Positions 32,401 to 41,263 of a stretch of DNA of 59,990 nt are shown here, piece after piece. A model generated the notes under the pieces. That model was given only the letters and a program-made list of their open reading frames with translations, ran no database searches and was not told the origin of the DNA. The DNA lies in NCBI RefSeq assembly GCF_022008365.1, contig NZ_JAIRBA010000026.1, forward strand, positions 1-59,990, in the 5' to 3' direction. The position numbers and the translations under genes were made by a program. How positions within the stretch are numbered: the first letter of the stretch is position 1; every line of letters starts with the position of its first letter. This stretch comes from Aequorivita vitellina (GTDB lineage Bacteria > Bacteroidota > Bacteroidia > Flavobacteriales > Flavobacteriaceae).

Positions 32401-34981
32401 GTTCGGCTCTAAATATTTTTTCTTCGCCTCGAAGCAGCGGTTTTGTATTGCGGAGCAAATTGGTTTGTCCGGTAGCAAGTATTTCTTCTATTGCGTTAAA
32501 GAGGTCGGGGTCGTTTGCTAGAGCACCATGTGTAACGCGAGCGTAATAAACGGCATTGGCATCGGCAAGTTGTTTGGGAATACCAGATGCCCAAGTTACA
32601 CTTTGGTCGCCTTCGCTGGTGTAGAGAAAATACAGTTGTTTTTTGGGTGGAATTTTATCTAAATAATAACCACACGGCGTCATTTTATCCTTTCCGGCTA
32701 TATACACCATATTGGTATAATCTATTTCATCTTTCTTACTTAATATAGTATCTCGGTAATTTTTAAAATAATTGAGATCTGCTTGCGAGGGAAGTGGCCA
32801 ACTCGATTTTCCGAAATATTTGCGCATATCTTTCCACGTTTGCATATTTGCAAAATCGTTTTTCGGATCGGTTGTAAGTGGCAATAAAGCTAAGATTCCG
32901 GGAAATTTAGAAAACATTTTAAGCAATCTTTTTTTAGAATGAAATAAATCTAATTTGCTTAATTTTTTAATAATAGGATCTTCCCCAAATAAAACCGAGG
33001 GAATTCTAAAAGAACCGCCCAAGGGAGAGCCCAAGTATAACATTCTAAAACCTTTAGTCGCTTTTAGCTCCTGCCAAGTTTCATCGTGATTAATAATAAA
33101 ATCGCGCACCAAAACACCTCCCATAGAATGACCAATAATTTTTATGGGTTGCTCAATTTTCATCAAGCTTTTAATTTTGGTATTAAATTCGCTTGCACAT
33201 TCGGGAAGTGGTTTTCTCCAATCAAACGGATACACAACCACATCGTATTTACCAGATAACCATTTGTACAATTTGTAATACGAAGTTTTTACAACAGAAT
33301 CTGCTATAATTTTATTCACATTAGAATATCCAAGGTTTAACAAGCCTCCGCTAAGTATGCGGCCGTAATGAAGCCAAATTTCCTTATCTTTTTGTGTTAA
33401 ATTGGAACCCATGATACCCGGTAGTAGCACAACTATAGGCTTGGTGCCTGAAGGCGGCGTGGGAGATGGATACAACTCGCCAGATTCAATGAGCGCTCTA
33501 TCGCTGCCGGGGATTTGATACTGGGGAATGCTTTTAAAACCGGGGATTAACTGTCCGTCGGCGGTTTTTAAAGCGAGTGCAATTGCCTCTCGGGTTTTTT
33601 CATTTTCGAAATATTTTACGTGGTTTACATCGGCACCTTGATCAAAGAAATACTGAATATTATTGGCACGTTTCACTCCTAAATACATAGAGTCTGTATT
33701 TACAACTAAATCGTTACGTTGCCAGTAAAAAAGTTTTCCGAGAATTACAAAAAGTCCTTGCCCCGAAAAACTCACCCGCCCATTTCCCGAAATAACAGCC
33801 AATGGTTTTCCGTTAATCGCATTTTCGGAAGAAGGGTCGTTTAAAATTTTAATAAATGGCGATTCGGGTCGTTGGGCTTCTAAACCGGGAAGCACATTTA
33901 CATCGTCTTTGCTTTCAACCGCAGCGGAGAGTAATTCTTTTAAAATATCACCAAATACGCCGCCTACAATATTTACTAAATTTAAAAATACGTTTAAAAT
34001 ATGGTCTAATCTCTTTGAAGCAAGTTTGGTACCGGCAGCCGGACAACCTACTCGAATAAATTTGGCAACTGTAATTTTTTTGTCTTTAAAAATTTTATTT
34101 AGAGCTTCAATGTTCTTTATATCGTCCTCTCTATCTTCCTCCTGTTCAAGCAGTGAGATATGAGTATTGTTGAATCCTATTGCAGACGCCTCGTTATTAC
34201 TGCTATATTTATTTAAAATATCGCCTACAATTCCACCTCGCGAATGTGTAAGCAGGTGTACAACCGAATTATCGGGAAGCATTTTGGCAAGCTTCACCGC
34301 ATTTAACAAGGGACTTTCAGTAAGGGTTCTATGCTGAAAGGCGAGTACGTTTTCACCGTATAACTCATGTAAAGTATCCCAAGTGGGCGTTCCCTTTAAA
34401 TCTTGAAACGCGCCAAAAGTATCTGAATTTGTTCCGTGAATAAATAGAAAGAAGGGACGATTGGAAGGTTTCCCATCAAAGACGCCAAATTTAAATTCTT
34501 TATTTATTGTAAATAAGGCAGCTCCTTTTTCTAGGTACTTTTTTGGAAGAATGGTAGTGTCTATTTCGTTTTGCAGATGTTGGTTTTCCAGTTTTTCAGC
34601 AAGTGCTACCACTCCCTTACCAACTGTTTTTTTAGCAAATACTTTTAACAGCTTTAAAGCAATTTTACCTATTATACCTCTTTCGGTTGCAGGAGCTTCA
34701 ACTGAATTTGGAAGTACAAAAACATCAGTTTGAATATCGCGGCTACCGGGCGGTTTTAATGCTGGGTCGAGCTCGGGAAAAACTTCGTGCATGGTTGCTG
34801 CATCGCACATCCAGGATGTGCCATCGTCAAGCACTAACTGCAACAGTTTATCGTTTGCTTCTAAATGTATTTCGTGCTCATTGGAAACATCTCTATTACT
34901 AGTTTGTAAATTGTATACAATGGCGCCTTCTTCGTCGGTTTCCTTATTTCCATAAACTACAAGTTTTTTAAGTGGTTCCAT
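29483..34981 (-). CDS. Giant multidomain hydrolase with CHAT (caspase-like) protease domain
   Basis: About 1832 aa from ATG 34981 (MEPLKKLVVYGNK); an earlier in-frame ATG at 35086 gives a Cys/Lys-rich start and seems unlikely. Order of parts: (1) residues about 170-400, alpha/beta hydrolase with FIHGTNSDTF near 182 and nucleophile THSRGGIVGD near 246; (2) about 520-870, LCAT/lipase-like with LLPGIMGSNL, IIGHSMGGVL near 617 and late acid/base candidates GDQSVTW and THGALANDPDLF; (3) about 885-1120, an aminopeptidase-M17-like or macro-like region; (4) about 1230-1430, CHAT domain with His in HLAGHGVF near 1306 and Cys in FVNCCHLG near 1347; (5) helical, TPR-like tail and a Lys/Asn-rich end. No signal peptide. 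CHAT proteins act in gasdermin and caspase-like defence systems; this single-gene architecture could be a stand-alone effector (inference). Confidence 0.85.
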   Translation of the reverse strand: MEPLKKLVVYGNKETDEEGAIVYNLQTSNRDVSNEHEIHLEANDKLLQLVLDDGTSWMCDAATMHEVFPELDPALKPPGSRDIQTDVFVLPNSVEAPATERGIIGKIALKLLKVFAKKTVGKGVVALAEKLENQHLQNEIDTTILPKKYLEKGAALFTINKEFKFGVFDGKPSNRPFFLFIHGTNSDTFGAFQDLKGTPTWDTLHELYGENVLAFQHRTLTESPLLNAVKLAKMLPDNSVVHLLTHSRGGIVGDILNKYSSNNEASAIGFNNTHISLLEQEEDREDDIKNIEALNKIFKDKKITVAKFIRVGCPAAGTKLASKRLDHILNVFLNLVNIVGGVFGDILKELLSAAVESKDDVNVLPGLEAQRPESPFIKILNDPSSENAINGKPLAVISGNGRVSFSGQGLFVILGKLFYWQRNDLVVNTDSMYLGVKRANNIQYFFDQGADVNHVKYFENEKTREAIALALKTADGQLIPGFKSIPQYQIPGSDRALIESGELYPSPTPPSGTKPIVVLLPGIMGSNLTQKDKEIWLHYGRILSGGLLNLGYSNVNKIIADSVVKTSYYKLYKWLSGKYDVVVYPFDWRKPLPECASEFNTKIKSLMKIEQPIKIIGHSMGGVLVRDFIINHDETWQELKATKGFRMLYLGSPLGGSFRIPSVLFGEDPIIKKLSKLDLFHSKKRLLKMFSKFPGILALLPLTTDPKNDFANMQTWKDMRKYFGKSSWPLPSQADLNYFKNYRDTILSKKDEIDYTNMVYIAGKDKMTPCGYYLDKIPPKKQLYFLYTSEGDQSVTWASGIPKQLADANAVYYARVTHGALANDPDLFNAIEEILATGQTNLLRNTKPLLRGEEKIFRAEPDVDFDLSEGGLERTILGLEKETETVGSQIPVTVKVSNGDLRYASYPIIAGHFLNDGVLYAERSIDNYLEGNLTSKHRLGLYPGEIGTNAIFGKPKNSDFEGAIIVGLGEPDQLTSFQLSKSIEQGVLNYLLSLRGTAIPKKGIGISSLIIATGYGGLTVEGSLKAIIDGVNRANEKVKMLGDEGYRTVQYIEIVELYASKALNCMYVLNKIANKENTTYNIILGSKRIKNLLGIKKRTPLDNAEGWWNRITIKHKEANEQTGEPASMVFGSSTNDSREEENELYSSTPLIDLFISEVSSSNQWSSCTAKTLFELLIPNNLKEKLKRKGNISWILDSKTASYPWELLQDNTTNAKPLCINAGMIRQLSTKDYRINIKRVAEKGALIIADPVLDGYISQLPGAKEEGMMVKETLENVGYPTTHLIGTGAESIVKNFFCNDYSIIHLAGHGVFNPKSPKKSGMVIGKEIFLTVFEIEQMPVVPELVFVNCCHLGYSNATDERFYRDRYKLAANIGTQLISIGVKAVIAAGWAVNDAAALDFAQVFYNSMFGGDNFGDAVKNARNYIYEKHPENNTWGAYQCYGDPFFKLKGISGGKGSWSPSYIVPQEAEIDLENLLNQLQMATSANNDHLADLKTIMTAVDRDVSRTPQIVERVAKIYQELAMYVEATGKFEELLKMEHADFSFSCMEKYCNTRSKLYIREIFETEAVAAGSLEENYNKTERVISDLEVLLFAGETAERHNLLGSAFKRLAMLAPNAKKRTSAYKSAISHYERAYKNNFNTNKIYSLVNSIEIGCLLVFSEAIKEGGEFTVDKNKYQLRSFSEAKQTLLNLKEKLVEKSQDNDLNYWDLIALLNINLCLLFLIEDDKIETKWAEVTQSFNKIWRKAGSVANKVAELEHLDFLTRSLNAAAGVEGESYKPNKDLETRINELKTALHTIQKKIKTRNVADKKSNAKAKNNIKTKPKPKNESKPKK

Positions 34982-35317
34982 ATTATCGGTTGTTTGGTTG
35001 TTTTCAAATTTTGCGCGTTTCTCGCTTGTAAAAAACCTGCATTTTTGCTTATTACACTCAAATGCAGTAAAATACAGCTTCTGCAAGCGATTATTAAACT
35101 AAGCAAGCGCTCGCTATTAAGCTGTTTACTAGCACATTAAAGCCTAAAGTGAGTATTAAGTGAGGAGATTAAAAAGTTACGATAATTTTTCAATCTGAGA
35201 AAAAAATTTCGCTATTTCACTTTTTAATGAATAGAAAATCTATCTAATTTTAAAAATCGAGAAGAGGCTTAGATATTTTTAGTAAAATTTCACTATCTTT
35301 TTGAAAACAAATTATTT

Positions 35318-36436
35318 ATGAAAAAGTATATTTTATTCGCAACGGCATTCATCGTTTTTGCCTCCTGTGCACAACAAAAGAAAAAAAATGATGTGGCTTT
35401 ACAAACCGAGCCACAATCGTATAAAATTGAAGCTGTAGTTAAAGACCTTACAATACCTTGGGGAATGACGTGGCTCCCAGATGGAAGTATGCTTATTACC
35501 GAGAAAGACGGACGTTTAATTCACTTTAAAAATGGCGAAAAAACCGAAATAGCAAATGTGCCTGAAGTTTACAACAGTGGGCAGGGCGGCTTGCTCGATA
35601 TTACATTACATCCTAATTATAATGAAAACGGGTGGATTTATATTACCTACGCTTCAAAAGAGGGGCCGGAAAAAGGTGGTCACACGGCTTTGATGCGTTG
35701 CAAATTAACAGCCAATTCGCTTACAAATATTGAAACATTGTATAAAGCCGGTCCCAACACAACTGCTGGTCAACATTTTGGGTCGCGCATAGAGTTTGAC
35801 GATGAGGGTTATGTTTACTTTTCAATAGGCGAACGTGGCGCACGCGAAGTAAACCCGCAAGATATAACTCGCGATGGGGGAAAAATATACCGATTAAATG
35901 ATGACGGAAGCATCCCTGAGGACAATCCATTTTACAACGAACCTAATGCAAAAAAGGCGATTTTCACCTACGGAAATCGCAATCCACAAGGAATGGCAAA
36001 ACATCCCGAAACAGGAAAAATCTGGATGCACGAACACGGTCCAAAAGGTGGGGATGAAATAAACATCGTTAAAAAGGGCGCCAATTACGGATGGATGGAA
36101 GTTACCTATGGTGTAAATTACAGCGGCACTAAAATTACAGATGAAAAAACAAGACCGGGAATAGAGCCACCTATTTACTACTGGGTACCCTCAATTGCAC
36201 CCTGCGGAATGGACTTTGTTACTAGCGATAAATACCCGCAATGGAAAGGAAAGCTATTGGTTGGTTCTTTAAAGTTTGCCTATGTTGAATTACTTACGTT
36301 AGACGGCAAAAAAGTAACAAATCGTGAAAAAATTGCCCAAGACATCGGGCGCGTGCGCAATGTAAAAATGGGACCTGACGGATTAATATATATTGCCGTT
36401 GAAGGACAAGGAATTTTCAGATTAATTCCCGAATAA
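35318..36436 (+). CDS. PQQ-dependent aldose sugar dehydrogenase
   Basis: 372 aa. The lipoprotein-type signal (MKKYILFATAFIVFASC) is followed by a six-bladed propeller of the soluble glucose/sorbosone dehydrogenase family. Marker parts: PWGMTWLPDGSMLITEKDGRL, GLLDITLHPNY, GQHFGSRIEFD, YGNRNPQGMA and MHEHGPKGGDEIN, which include the PQQ/Ca-site His and Arg. It oxidises aldoses in the periplasm when PQQ is available. No PQQ synthesis genes are in the window. Possible start of transcription: TATCTTTTTG about 20 bp before the ATG. Confidence 0.9.
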   Translation: MKKYILFATAFIVFASCAQQKKKNDVALQTEPQSYKIEAVVKDLTIPWGMTWLPDGSMLITEKDGRLIHFKNGEKTEIANVPEVYNSGQGGLLDITLHPNYNENGWIYITYASKEGPEKGGHTALMRCKLTANSLTNIETLYKAGPNTTAGQHFGSRIEFDDEGYVYFSIGERGAREVNPQDITRDGGKIYRLNDDGSIPEDNPFYNEPNAKKAIFTYGNRNPQGMAKHPETGKIWMHEHGPKGGDEINIVKKGANYGWMEVTYGVNYSGTKITDEKTRPGIEPPIYYWVPSIAPCGMDFVTSDKYPQWKGKLLVGSLKFAYVELLTLDGKKVTNREKIAQDIGRVRNVKMGPDGLIYIAVEGQGIFRLIPE

Positions 36437-36445
36437 CGGTGGTGT

Positions 36446-36488
36446 TTTGAGCGCAGTAAAACTTATGTAGTTTTAGACTGCGCTCAAA
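36446..36488. terminator. Long hairpin between convergent genes
   Basis: TTTGAGCGCAGT-AAAAC (36446-36462) pairs with GTTTT-AG-ACTGCGCTCAAA (36470-36488), a 17-bp stem with a 2-nt bulge. It separates the convergent sugar dehydrogenase and lepB genes. No T-tract follows on either strand, so it may act as a block or RNA-end protector rather than a classic terminator. Confidence 0.6.
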
Positions 36489-36503
36489 CAGACCGAGGTG
36501 CTG

Positions 36504-38057
36504 TTATTTAGTTCCTTTTTTTCGCTTCCTATAAAAATCAAAAGCGAACCAACCAATAACTACAATTACAAAATACATTAAATATGAAACGGGTTTTCCG
36601 CTACCCCCAACGGTAGTGAACAATCGATCCCAACGCACTTTTTTATTTAAACTATCCCAACTCATCCATACAAATACGGGTTTTCCAACCACGTGATTAA
36701 ACGGAACAAACCCCCAGGTTCGGGCGTCTTCACTATTGTTTCGGTTGTCACCCATCATCCAATAGTAGTCCATTTTAAAAGTGTATTGGGTAAGCGGTTT
36801 TCCGTTTAATAATATTTCGGTTCCAGATTGGGTAATTGTATTGTCAACCCCTTGTTCACTACCTTCGTAAACTTCAATAATACGTTTGTACAATGGCAAT
36901 GTTTCTGGGGTAATGGCAACTGTGGCGCCTTTCTTCGGAATATATAAAGGACCAAAAAAATCATTATTCCATGGATAGTTGCGATTATTGGGGAAAATAC
37001 GTTGGTCCCATTCACCTTTTTCACCCCTAATTCGCCTAACATCAACTACACTCGGATTGTTTTTAAGCATATTTAAGGATTCTTCCGAAATAGCCGAAAA
37101 CCCATACGTACCATTTTGATACCCATAACGATCTGTAATATTATAACGATTGTGTAGCATTTCTGGATTGAGCTGCCCGTTTGTACTCACTTGATATGCA
37201 AATTGAATCTTGGCTCTATCTGGCAAATCATTTTTCTTTCCGTTTATAAAAACATAACCATCGCGAACTTCTAAAGAATCGCCTGGAAGCCCAACACAAC
37301 GCTTAACATAGTTCGATTTTTTATCTATCGGTTTTTTATAATACTTCCCAGATTTGTCAAAAAACATTCTTACCGTATCAACAGGCCAATTAAATACAAC
37401 AATATCGTTGCGTTTTATATCTTGGAAACCCGGAAGTCTGAAGTACGGAATCTGGGGCTCCGAGAGATATGATTTAGTACGAACTACCGGAATAGTATCG
37501 TGCACCATCGGGAAGGCAATTGGCGTCATTGGCGTACGCGCTCCGTAGTGAAACTTACTTACAAAAAGAAAATCGCCTACTAACAAAGTTTTTTCTAAGG
37601 AAGAAGTTGGGATGGTAAACGGTTGCATTACATAGGTATGCACAATAGTTGCAGCAACTACAGCAAACAAAATTGAACTCACCCATTCGCCGGTCGATGT
37701 GCGGGGTTTTAAGCTTCTATCTTTTATATGAACAAGGTCTTGCGTATAGTTTATATAATATAGGTACAATCCCAAGGTTAATAAAACCAAAGTCGTGTCT
37801 GTAGTAGAATTACGGCCGAAGCTTCGAAGGGTTTCTACCCAGACTACTGGAAACATAATTAAATTTACAATAGGAATAAACAGTAGAATCGTCCACCACC
37901 ACGGACGGTTAATAATTTTCATTAAAACTACCGCGTTGTACACGGGTACTGCTGCTTCCCAAGCTTTTCTACCAGCTGCTTGATACAACTTCCACGTTCC
38001 GGCAAAATGGATTACCTGAACTATCAAAAAAAATATAAACCATTCTGTCCAACTCAT
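36504..38057 (-). CDS. lepB: Signal peptidase I
   Basis: 517 aa, longer than usual as in other Bacteroidota. About 120 N-terminal residues contain three membrane helices (DUF5684-like). The peptidase part has nucleophile Ser in FTIPTSSLEKTLLVGDFLFV (near 149), the general-base Lys in NYVKRCVGLPGDSLEVRDG (near 250), and the box MMGDNRNNSEDARTWGFVP near 440. A last TM helix closes the protein. It cleaves signal peptides of exported proteins. It is the last gene of the run parA-parB-DUF5683-dapB-lepB, 47 bp after dapB. Confidence 0.95.
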   Translation of the reverse strand: MSWTEWFIFFLIVQVIHFAGTWKLYQAAGRKAWEAAVPVYNAVVLMKIINRPWWWTILLFIPIVNLIMFPVVWVETLRSFGRNSTTDTTLVLLTLGLYLYYINYTQDLVHIKDRSLKPRTSTGEWVSSILFAVVAATIVHTYVMQPFTIPTSSLEKTLLVGDFLFVSKFHYGARTPMTPIAFPMVHDTIPVVRTKSYLSEPQIPYFRLPGFQDIKRNDIVVFNWPVDTVRMFFDKSGKYYKKPIDKKSNYVKRCVGLPGDSLEVRDGYVFINGKKNDLPDRAKIQFAYQVSTNGQLNPEMLHNRYNITDRYGYQNGTYGFSAISEESLNMLKNNPSVVDVRRIRGEKGEWDQRIFPNNRNYPWNNDFFGPLYIPKKGATVAITPETLPLYKRIIEVYEGSEQGVDNTITQSGTEILLNGKPLTQYTFKMDYYWMMGDNRNNSEDARTWGFVPFNHVVGKPVFVWMSWDSLNKKVRWDRLFTTVGGSGKPVSYLMYFVIVVIGWFAFDFYRKRKKGTK

Positions 38058-38104
38058 TTCCTTAATTTTCTATTACTAATATTTATTCTTTATGTATGCT
38101 AAGT

Positions 38105-38803
38105 TTATATTCCCAAGACGTCTTTCATTGTAAAAACACCATTTTTATCCTTTAAAAATTCTGCAGCCAAGATAGCACCTTTCGCAAAACCTTCGCGACT
38201 GTGCGCCACGTGTTCTAAAGAAATAGTATCTATGGAAGAAATGTAAGAAACGGTATGCGTTCCCTTTACATCTTCTTCGCGTTTAGCGGTAATTTTCAGG
38301 TTGTTTTCTTCTGAAGAATTCAACTTCCAATCCTGCTTTTCGCTATGTTTTAAAATGCTTTCAGCTATTGAAATTGCCGTGCCGCTTGGGGCATCTTTCT
38401 TTTCAGTATGATGAATTTCTTCAACTGAAACATCGTACTCTTTCCAAGGCGCCATCAACTTTGCTGCGTATTCATTAATACTAAAAAATAGATTAACCCC
38501 CACGCTGAAGTTTGACGCTGTAATGAAGCTTCCGTTACGGTTTTCACATAACTTTACCATTTCATCATATTTATTTAGCCAACCGGTAGTCCCGGAAACT
38601 ACAGGAATTTCAGCTTTTAAAGCTTTTGAAATATTATCCACCGCAGCTTCTGGCGCAGAAAATTCAATGGCAACATCGGCAGCTTCAAAGTTTCCTTCGG
38701 AAGTGTCTGCCGTACTTTTAAATACTATTGTATGACCTCTGTCTAAAGCCAATTTTTCAATCACTTTACCCATTTTACCGTATCCGAGAAGTGCAATTTT
38801 CAT
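38105..38803 (-). CDS. dapB: 4-hydroxy-tetrahydrodipicolinate reductase
   Basis: 232 aa. It makes tetrahydrodipicolinate with NAD(P)H in lysine and diaminopimelate synthesis. The nucleotide motif GYGKMGK is at residues 7-13, VSGTTGW near 72, and the catalytic signature EEIHHTEKKDAPSGTAISI near 130-148 holds the His pair and Lys. It is slightly shorter than the E. coli enzyme, as in other Flavobacteriaceae. It lies between DUF5683 (58 bp upstream) and lepB. A CTTTCCT short repeat (about 38837-38860) is in the upstream gap. Confidence 0.95.
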   Translation of the reverse strand: MKIALLGYGKMGKVIEKLALDRGHTIVFKSTADTSEGNFEAADVAIEFSAPEAAVDNISKALKAEIPVVSGTTGWLNKYDEMVKLCENRNGSFITASNFSVGVNLFFSINEYAAKLMAPWKEYDVSVEEIHHTEKKDAPSGTAISIAESILKHSEKQDWKLNSSEENNLKITAKREEDVKGTHTVSYISSIDTISLEHVAHSREGFAKGAILAAEFLKDKNGVFTMKDVLGI

Positions 38804-38836
38804 GTGTTTCTTCTTCTTTATTCTGTACTCTTTATT

Positions 38837-38860
38837 CTTTCCTCTTTCCTCTTTCCTCTA
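38837..38860 (+). repeat. CTTTCCT short tandem repeat
   Basis: Three copies of the 7-bp unit CTTTCCT/CCTCTTT between the DUF5683 stop and the dapB start. Such tracts can slip during replication. No effect can be stated, but the tract is between two genes of one operon. Confidence 0.6.
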
Positions 38861-38861
38861 A

Positions 38862-39443
38862 CTACTTAAACCGATATGTCAACGACATTCCATATTGCGG
38901 CTTGGCGTTAAATTCGTTGAAATTAAAGTTAGGTTGCAGCGATAAATCTTCACTTACTTCGTATTGCTTTAAATGCGCATCTACGTTAGCATCCACAACA
39001 TTTAACAAATAAAAGGCAACAGTAACGATTACACTAAGTCCTTTATTTTTTTGTGCAGATTTTTGAGCGTTTATTAATCTATCGTCTGAAATTCCTTGAA
39101 ATTCGTCATCGGTATATCCAGCCAGCCTTCTTTTATACGCATCTCTAAACCGGTTATAATCGTCATCTTGTTGTTTGTAAAAGTAAATTCCAGCGGCCAT
39201 TCCAGCATAAATAATTGGTATTTTCCAATATTTTTTATTGTAAGCTTGTCCCAGTCCGGGTAGCACCGCAGAGTAAAATGCAGCCTTAGCCGGAGCTAGT
39301 GGCTGGTATTCGTTTTTTGGCAGAATAGAGTCATTTACCACGATTACCTTTTCTTCTTTTTTAACTGTTAAAGTATCAGAAGTCTGCGCAAACAGGGAAG
39401 TGGCGAAGAGAAATAGAAGAATATTTAGGAAGTTATTTCTCAC
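38862..39443 (-). CDS. DUF5683 membrane protein
   Basis: 193 aa. A signal peptide (MRNNFLNILLFLFATSLFAQ) is followed by the DUF5683 core with KAAFYSAVLPGLGQAYNKKYWKIP and two membrane segments. The position between parB and dapB-lepB is conserved in Flavobacteriaceae, but the function is unknown; a role in envelope or outer-membrane assembly is a guess. Its start overlaps the parB stop by 11 bp, so it is in the same operon. Confidence 0.85.
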   Translation of the reverse strand: MRNNFLNILLFLFATSLFAQTSDTLTVKKEEKVIVVNDSILPKNEYQPLAPAKAAFYSAVLPGLGQAYNKKYWKIPIIYAGMAAGIYFYKQQDDDYNRFRDAYKRRLAGYTDDEFQGISDDRLINAQKSAQKNKGLSVIVTVAFYLLNVVDANVDAHLKQYEVSEDLSLQPNFNFNEFNAKPQYGMSLTYRFK

Positions 39444-40332
39444 TTTTGATTAGCTTCAAAATACGTTCGAAGTCATCTTGATTTTTAAAAGGAACTACAA
39501 GCTGCCCTTTACCAGATTTTGAAACTTTTACTTCAACTGAAGTTTCAAAGAGATCTGTCAATTCTTTCTTTGCTCTTTTAGCGAAAGGCGGTGCGATTTT
39601 CTTTTGTGGCGCCGACTTTTGATCGGGGTTTTTAAAATTTCGGACTAAAGCTTCCGTATCGCGAACAGAAAGATTCTGACTTAAAATCTTTTCGTAAATA
39701 TCTAATTGATCGCTTAAATTGTCAATATTAATTAATGCACGCCCGTGACCCATACTAATAAAACCATCGCGCATGCCGGTTTGAATAATTGGGTCTAATT
39801 TCAGTAAACGCAAATAGTTGGCAATTGTAGAGCGGTTCTTCCCTACTCTATCACTCAGTTCTTCTTGCGTAACGCTTATTTCTTCAATTAATCTTTGATA
39901 GGAAAGGGCGATTTCAATAGGGTCTAAATCTTGTCTTTGGATGTTTTCAACCAAAGCCATTTCCAGAGATTCTTGATCATTTGCAATGCGAATGTAAGCC
40001 GGAATAGTTTCTAATCCAACCAATTTTGAAGCGCGAAAACGGCGTTCACCACTTACAAGTTGGTATTTATCGAAATCTAATTTGCGAACTGTAATGGGCT
40101 GAATTACGCCCAATTCTTTAATAGAAGAAGCCAACTCGCGCAGTGAATCTTCATTAAAACTAGTTCGCGGCTGGAAGGGGTTAACTTCAATACTACCCAA
40201 TTCAAGCTCCACGATACTGCCCACAACTTTGTCGGCATTTTTGTCTGCAACAGATTTTATATCATTAGAAGGATCTTTCAACAGTGCTGAAAGTCCGCGG
40301 CCTAATGCTTGTTTTTTGGTCGCTTTCGCCAT
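39433..40332 (-). CDS. parB: Chromosome-partitioning protein ParB
   Basis: 299 aa. The N-terminal ParB/CTPase domain has the signature NPFQPRTSFNEDSLRELA and the box GERRFRASKL. The central HTH follows (TQEELSDRVGKNRSTIANYLR near 155-175), then a C-terminal dimer part. It binds parS and spreads on DNA near the origin. Its ATG directly follows the parA stop (TAAATG). No parS (TGTTTCACGTGAAACA-like) site was found in the window, so it must be elsewhere. Confidence 0.95.
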   Translation of the reverse strand: MAKATKKQALGRGLSALLKDPSNDIKSVADKNADKVVGSIVELELGSIEVNPFQPRTSFNEDSLRELASSIKELGVIQPITVRKLDFDKYQLVSGERRFRASKLVGLETIPAYIRIANDQESLEMALVENIQRQDLDPIEIALSYQRLIEEISVTQEELSDRVGKNRSTIANYLRLLKLDPIIQTGMRDGFISMGHGRALINIDNLSDQLDIYEKILSQNLSVRDTEALVRNFKNPDQKSAPQKKIAPPFAKRAKKELTDLFETSVEVKVSKSGKGQLVVPFKNQDDFERILKLIKSEK

Positions 40333-41103
40333 TTATTCTTTTTCGTTTTTCTTAATTAATTCGTGCGCCAAACTTAAATAATTATCGGCTCCTTTGCTTG
40401 AAGCATCGTAACTAATAATGCTTTCGCCATAACTGGGCGCTTCACTTAAACGTACATTACGCTGAATGATTGTTTCAAAAACCATTTCGTCAAAATGCTT
40501 TTTCACCTCATCTACCACTTGGTTTGAAAGCCGTAAACGTTGGTCGTACATTGTGAGTAATAAACCTTCAATATCGAGGTTTACATTGTGTATTTTTTGA
40601 ACACTTTTAATAGTGTTTAAAAGTTTCCCAAGTCCTTCCAAAGCAAAATATTCACATTGAATAGGAATTATAACAGAATCTGCTGCTGTTAATGCATTTA
40701 AAGTCAACAAGCCCAATGATGGCGCGCAATCTATAAGTATATAATCGTAATCTGCTTTTAAGCTTTCAACAGCATTTTTGAGCATATATTCACGATTTTC
40801 TACATCTACCAATTCAATTTCAATCGCCACTAAATCTATATGCGACGGAATTAAATCTAAGTTTGGCGAGTTGGTAGACACAATAGCATCCTTTGTCGTC
40901 GCACTGTGCTCGAGCAATTGGTACGTTCCAATTTCTACATTTTCAACATCAATACCCAAACCTGACGTTGCGTTAGCTTGCGGATCTGCATCAATAAGTA
41001 AAACCTTCTTCTCTAAAACGCCCAATGAGGCCGCTAAATTCACTGAGGTTGTGGTCTTTCCCACACCTCCTTTTTGGTTTGCAATTGCAATTATTTTACC
41101 CAT
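40333..41103 (-). CDS. parA: Chromosome-partitioning ATPase ParA (Soj-like)
   Basis: 256 aa. Deviant Walker A KGGVGKTTTSVN near residues 11-22, with the signature Lys, and DADPQANATSGLG (Walker A'), then LIDCAPSLGLLTLNAL (Walker B). This is a ParA/MinD-type ATPase that moves ParB-bound origins apart. It is first in the operon with parB, DUF5683, dapB and lepB. The upstream gap has short direct words (GTAAGCTT twice, 41190-41220) of no known use. Confidence 0.95.
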   Translation of the reverse strand: MGKIIAIANQKGGVGKTTTSVNLAASLGVLEKKVLLIDADPQANATSGLGIDVENVEIGTYQLLEHSATTKDAIVSTNSPNLDLIPSHIDLVAIEIELVDVENREYMLKNAVESLKADYDYILIDCAPSLGLLTLNALTAADSVIIPIQCEYFALEGLGKLLNTIKSVQKIHNVNLDIEGLLLTMYDQRLRLSNQVVDEVKKHFDEMVFETIIQRNVRLSEAPSYGESIISYDASSKGADNYLSLAHELIKKNEKE

Positions 41104-41263
41104 TAATTACCTAAGATTTTAGCAGTTAAAAGTACAATTAATTATGTGGATAGAAAATCATTTTTGTTAACAGGAAGTGAACATTGGCATTAAGCCGTAA
41201 GCTTTGGACTGTAAGCTTATACTTATTTTGACTAAATTTTACAGCCTGTAGCTTAAAGCAATT

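Noticed and set aside
38105-41103. parS site search near parAB
   Set aside because: No TGTTTCACGTGAAACA-like palindrome was seen here or elsewhere in the window; isolated CACGTG words (for example in dapB near 38211) lack the rest of the site.
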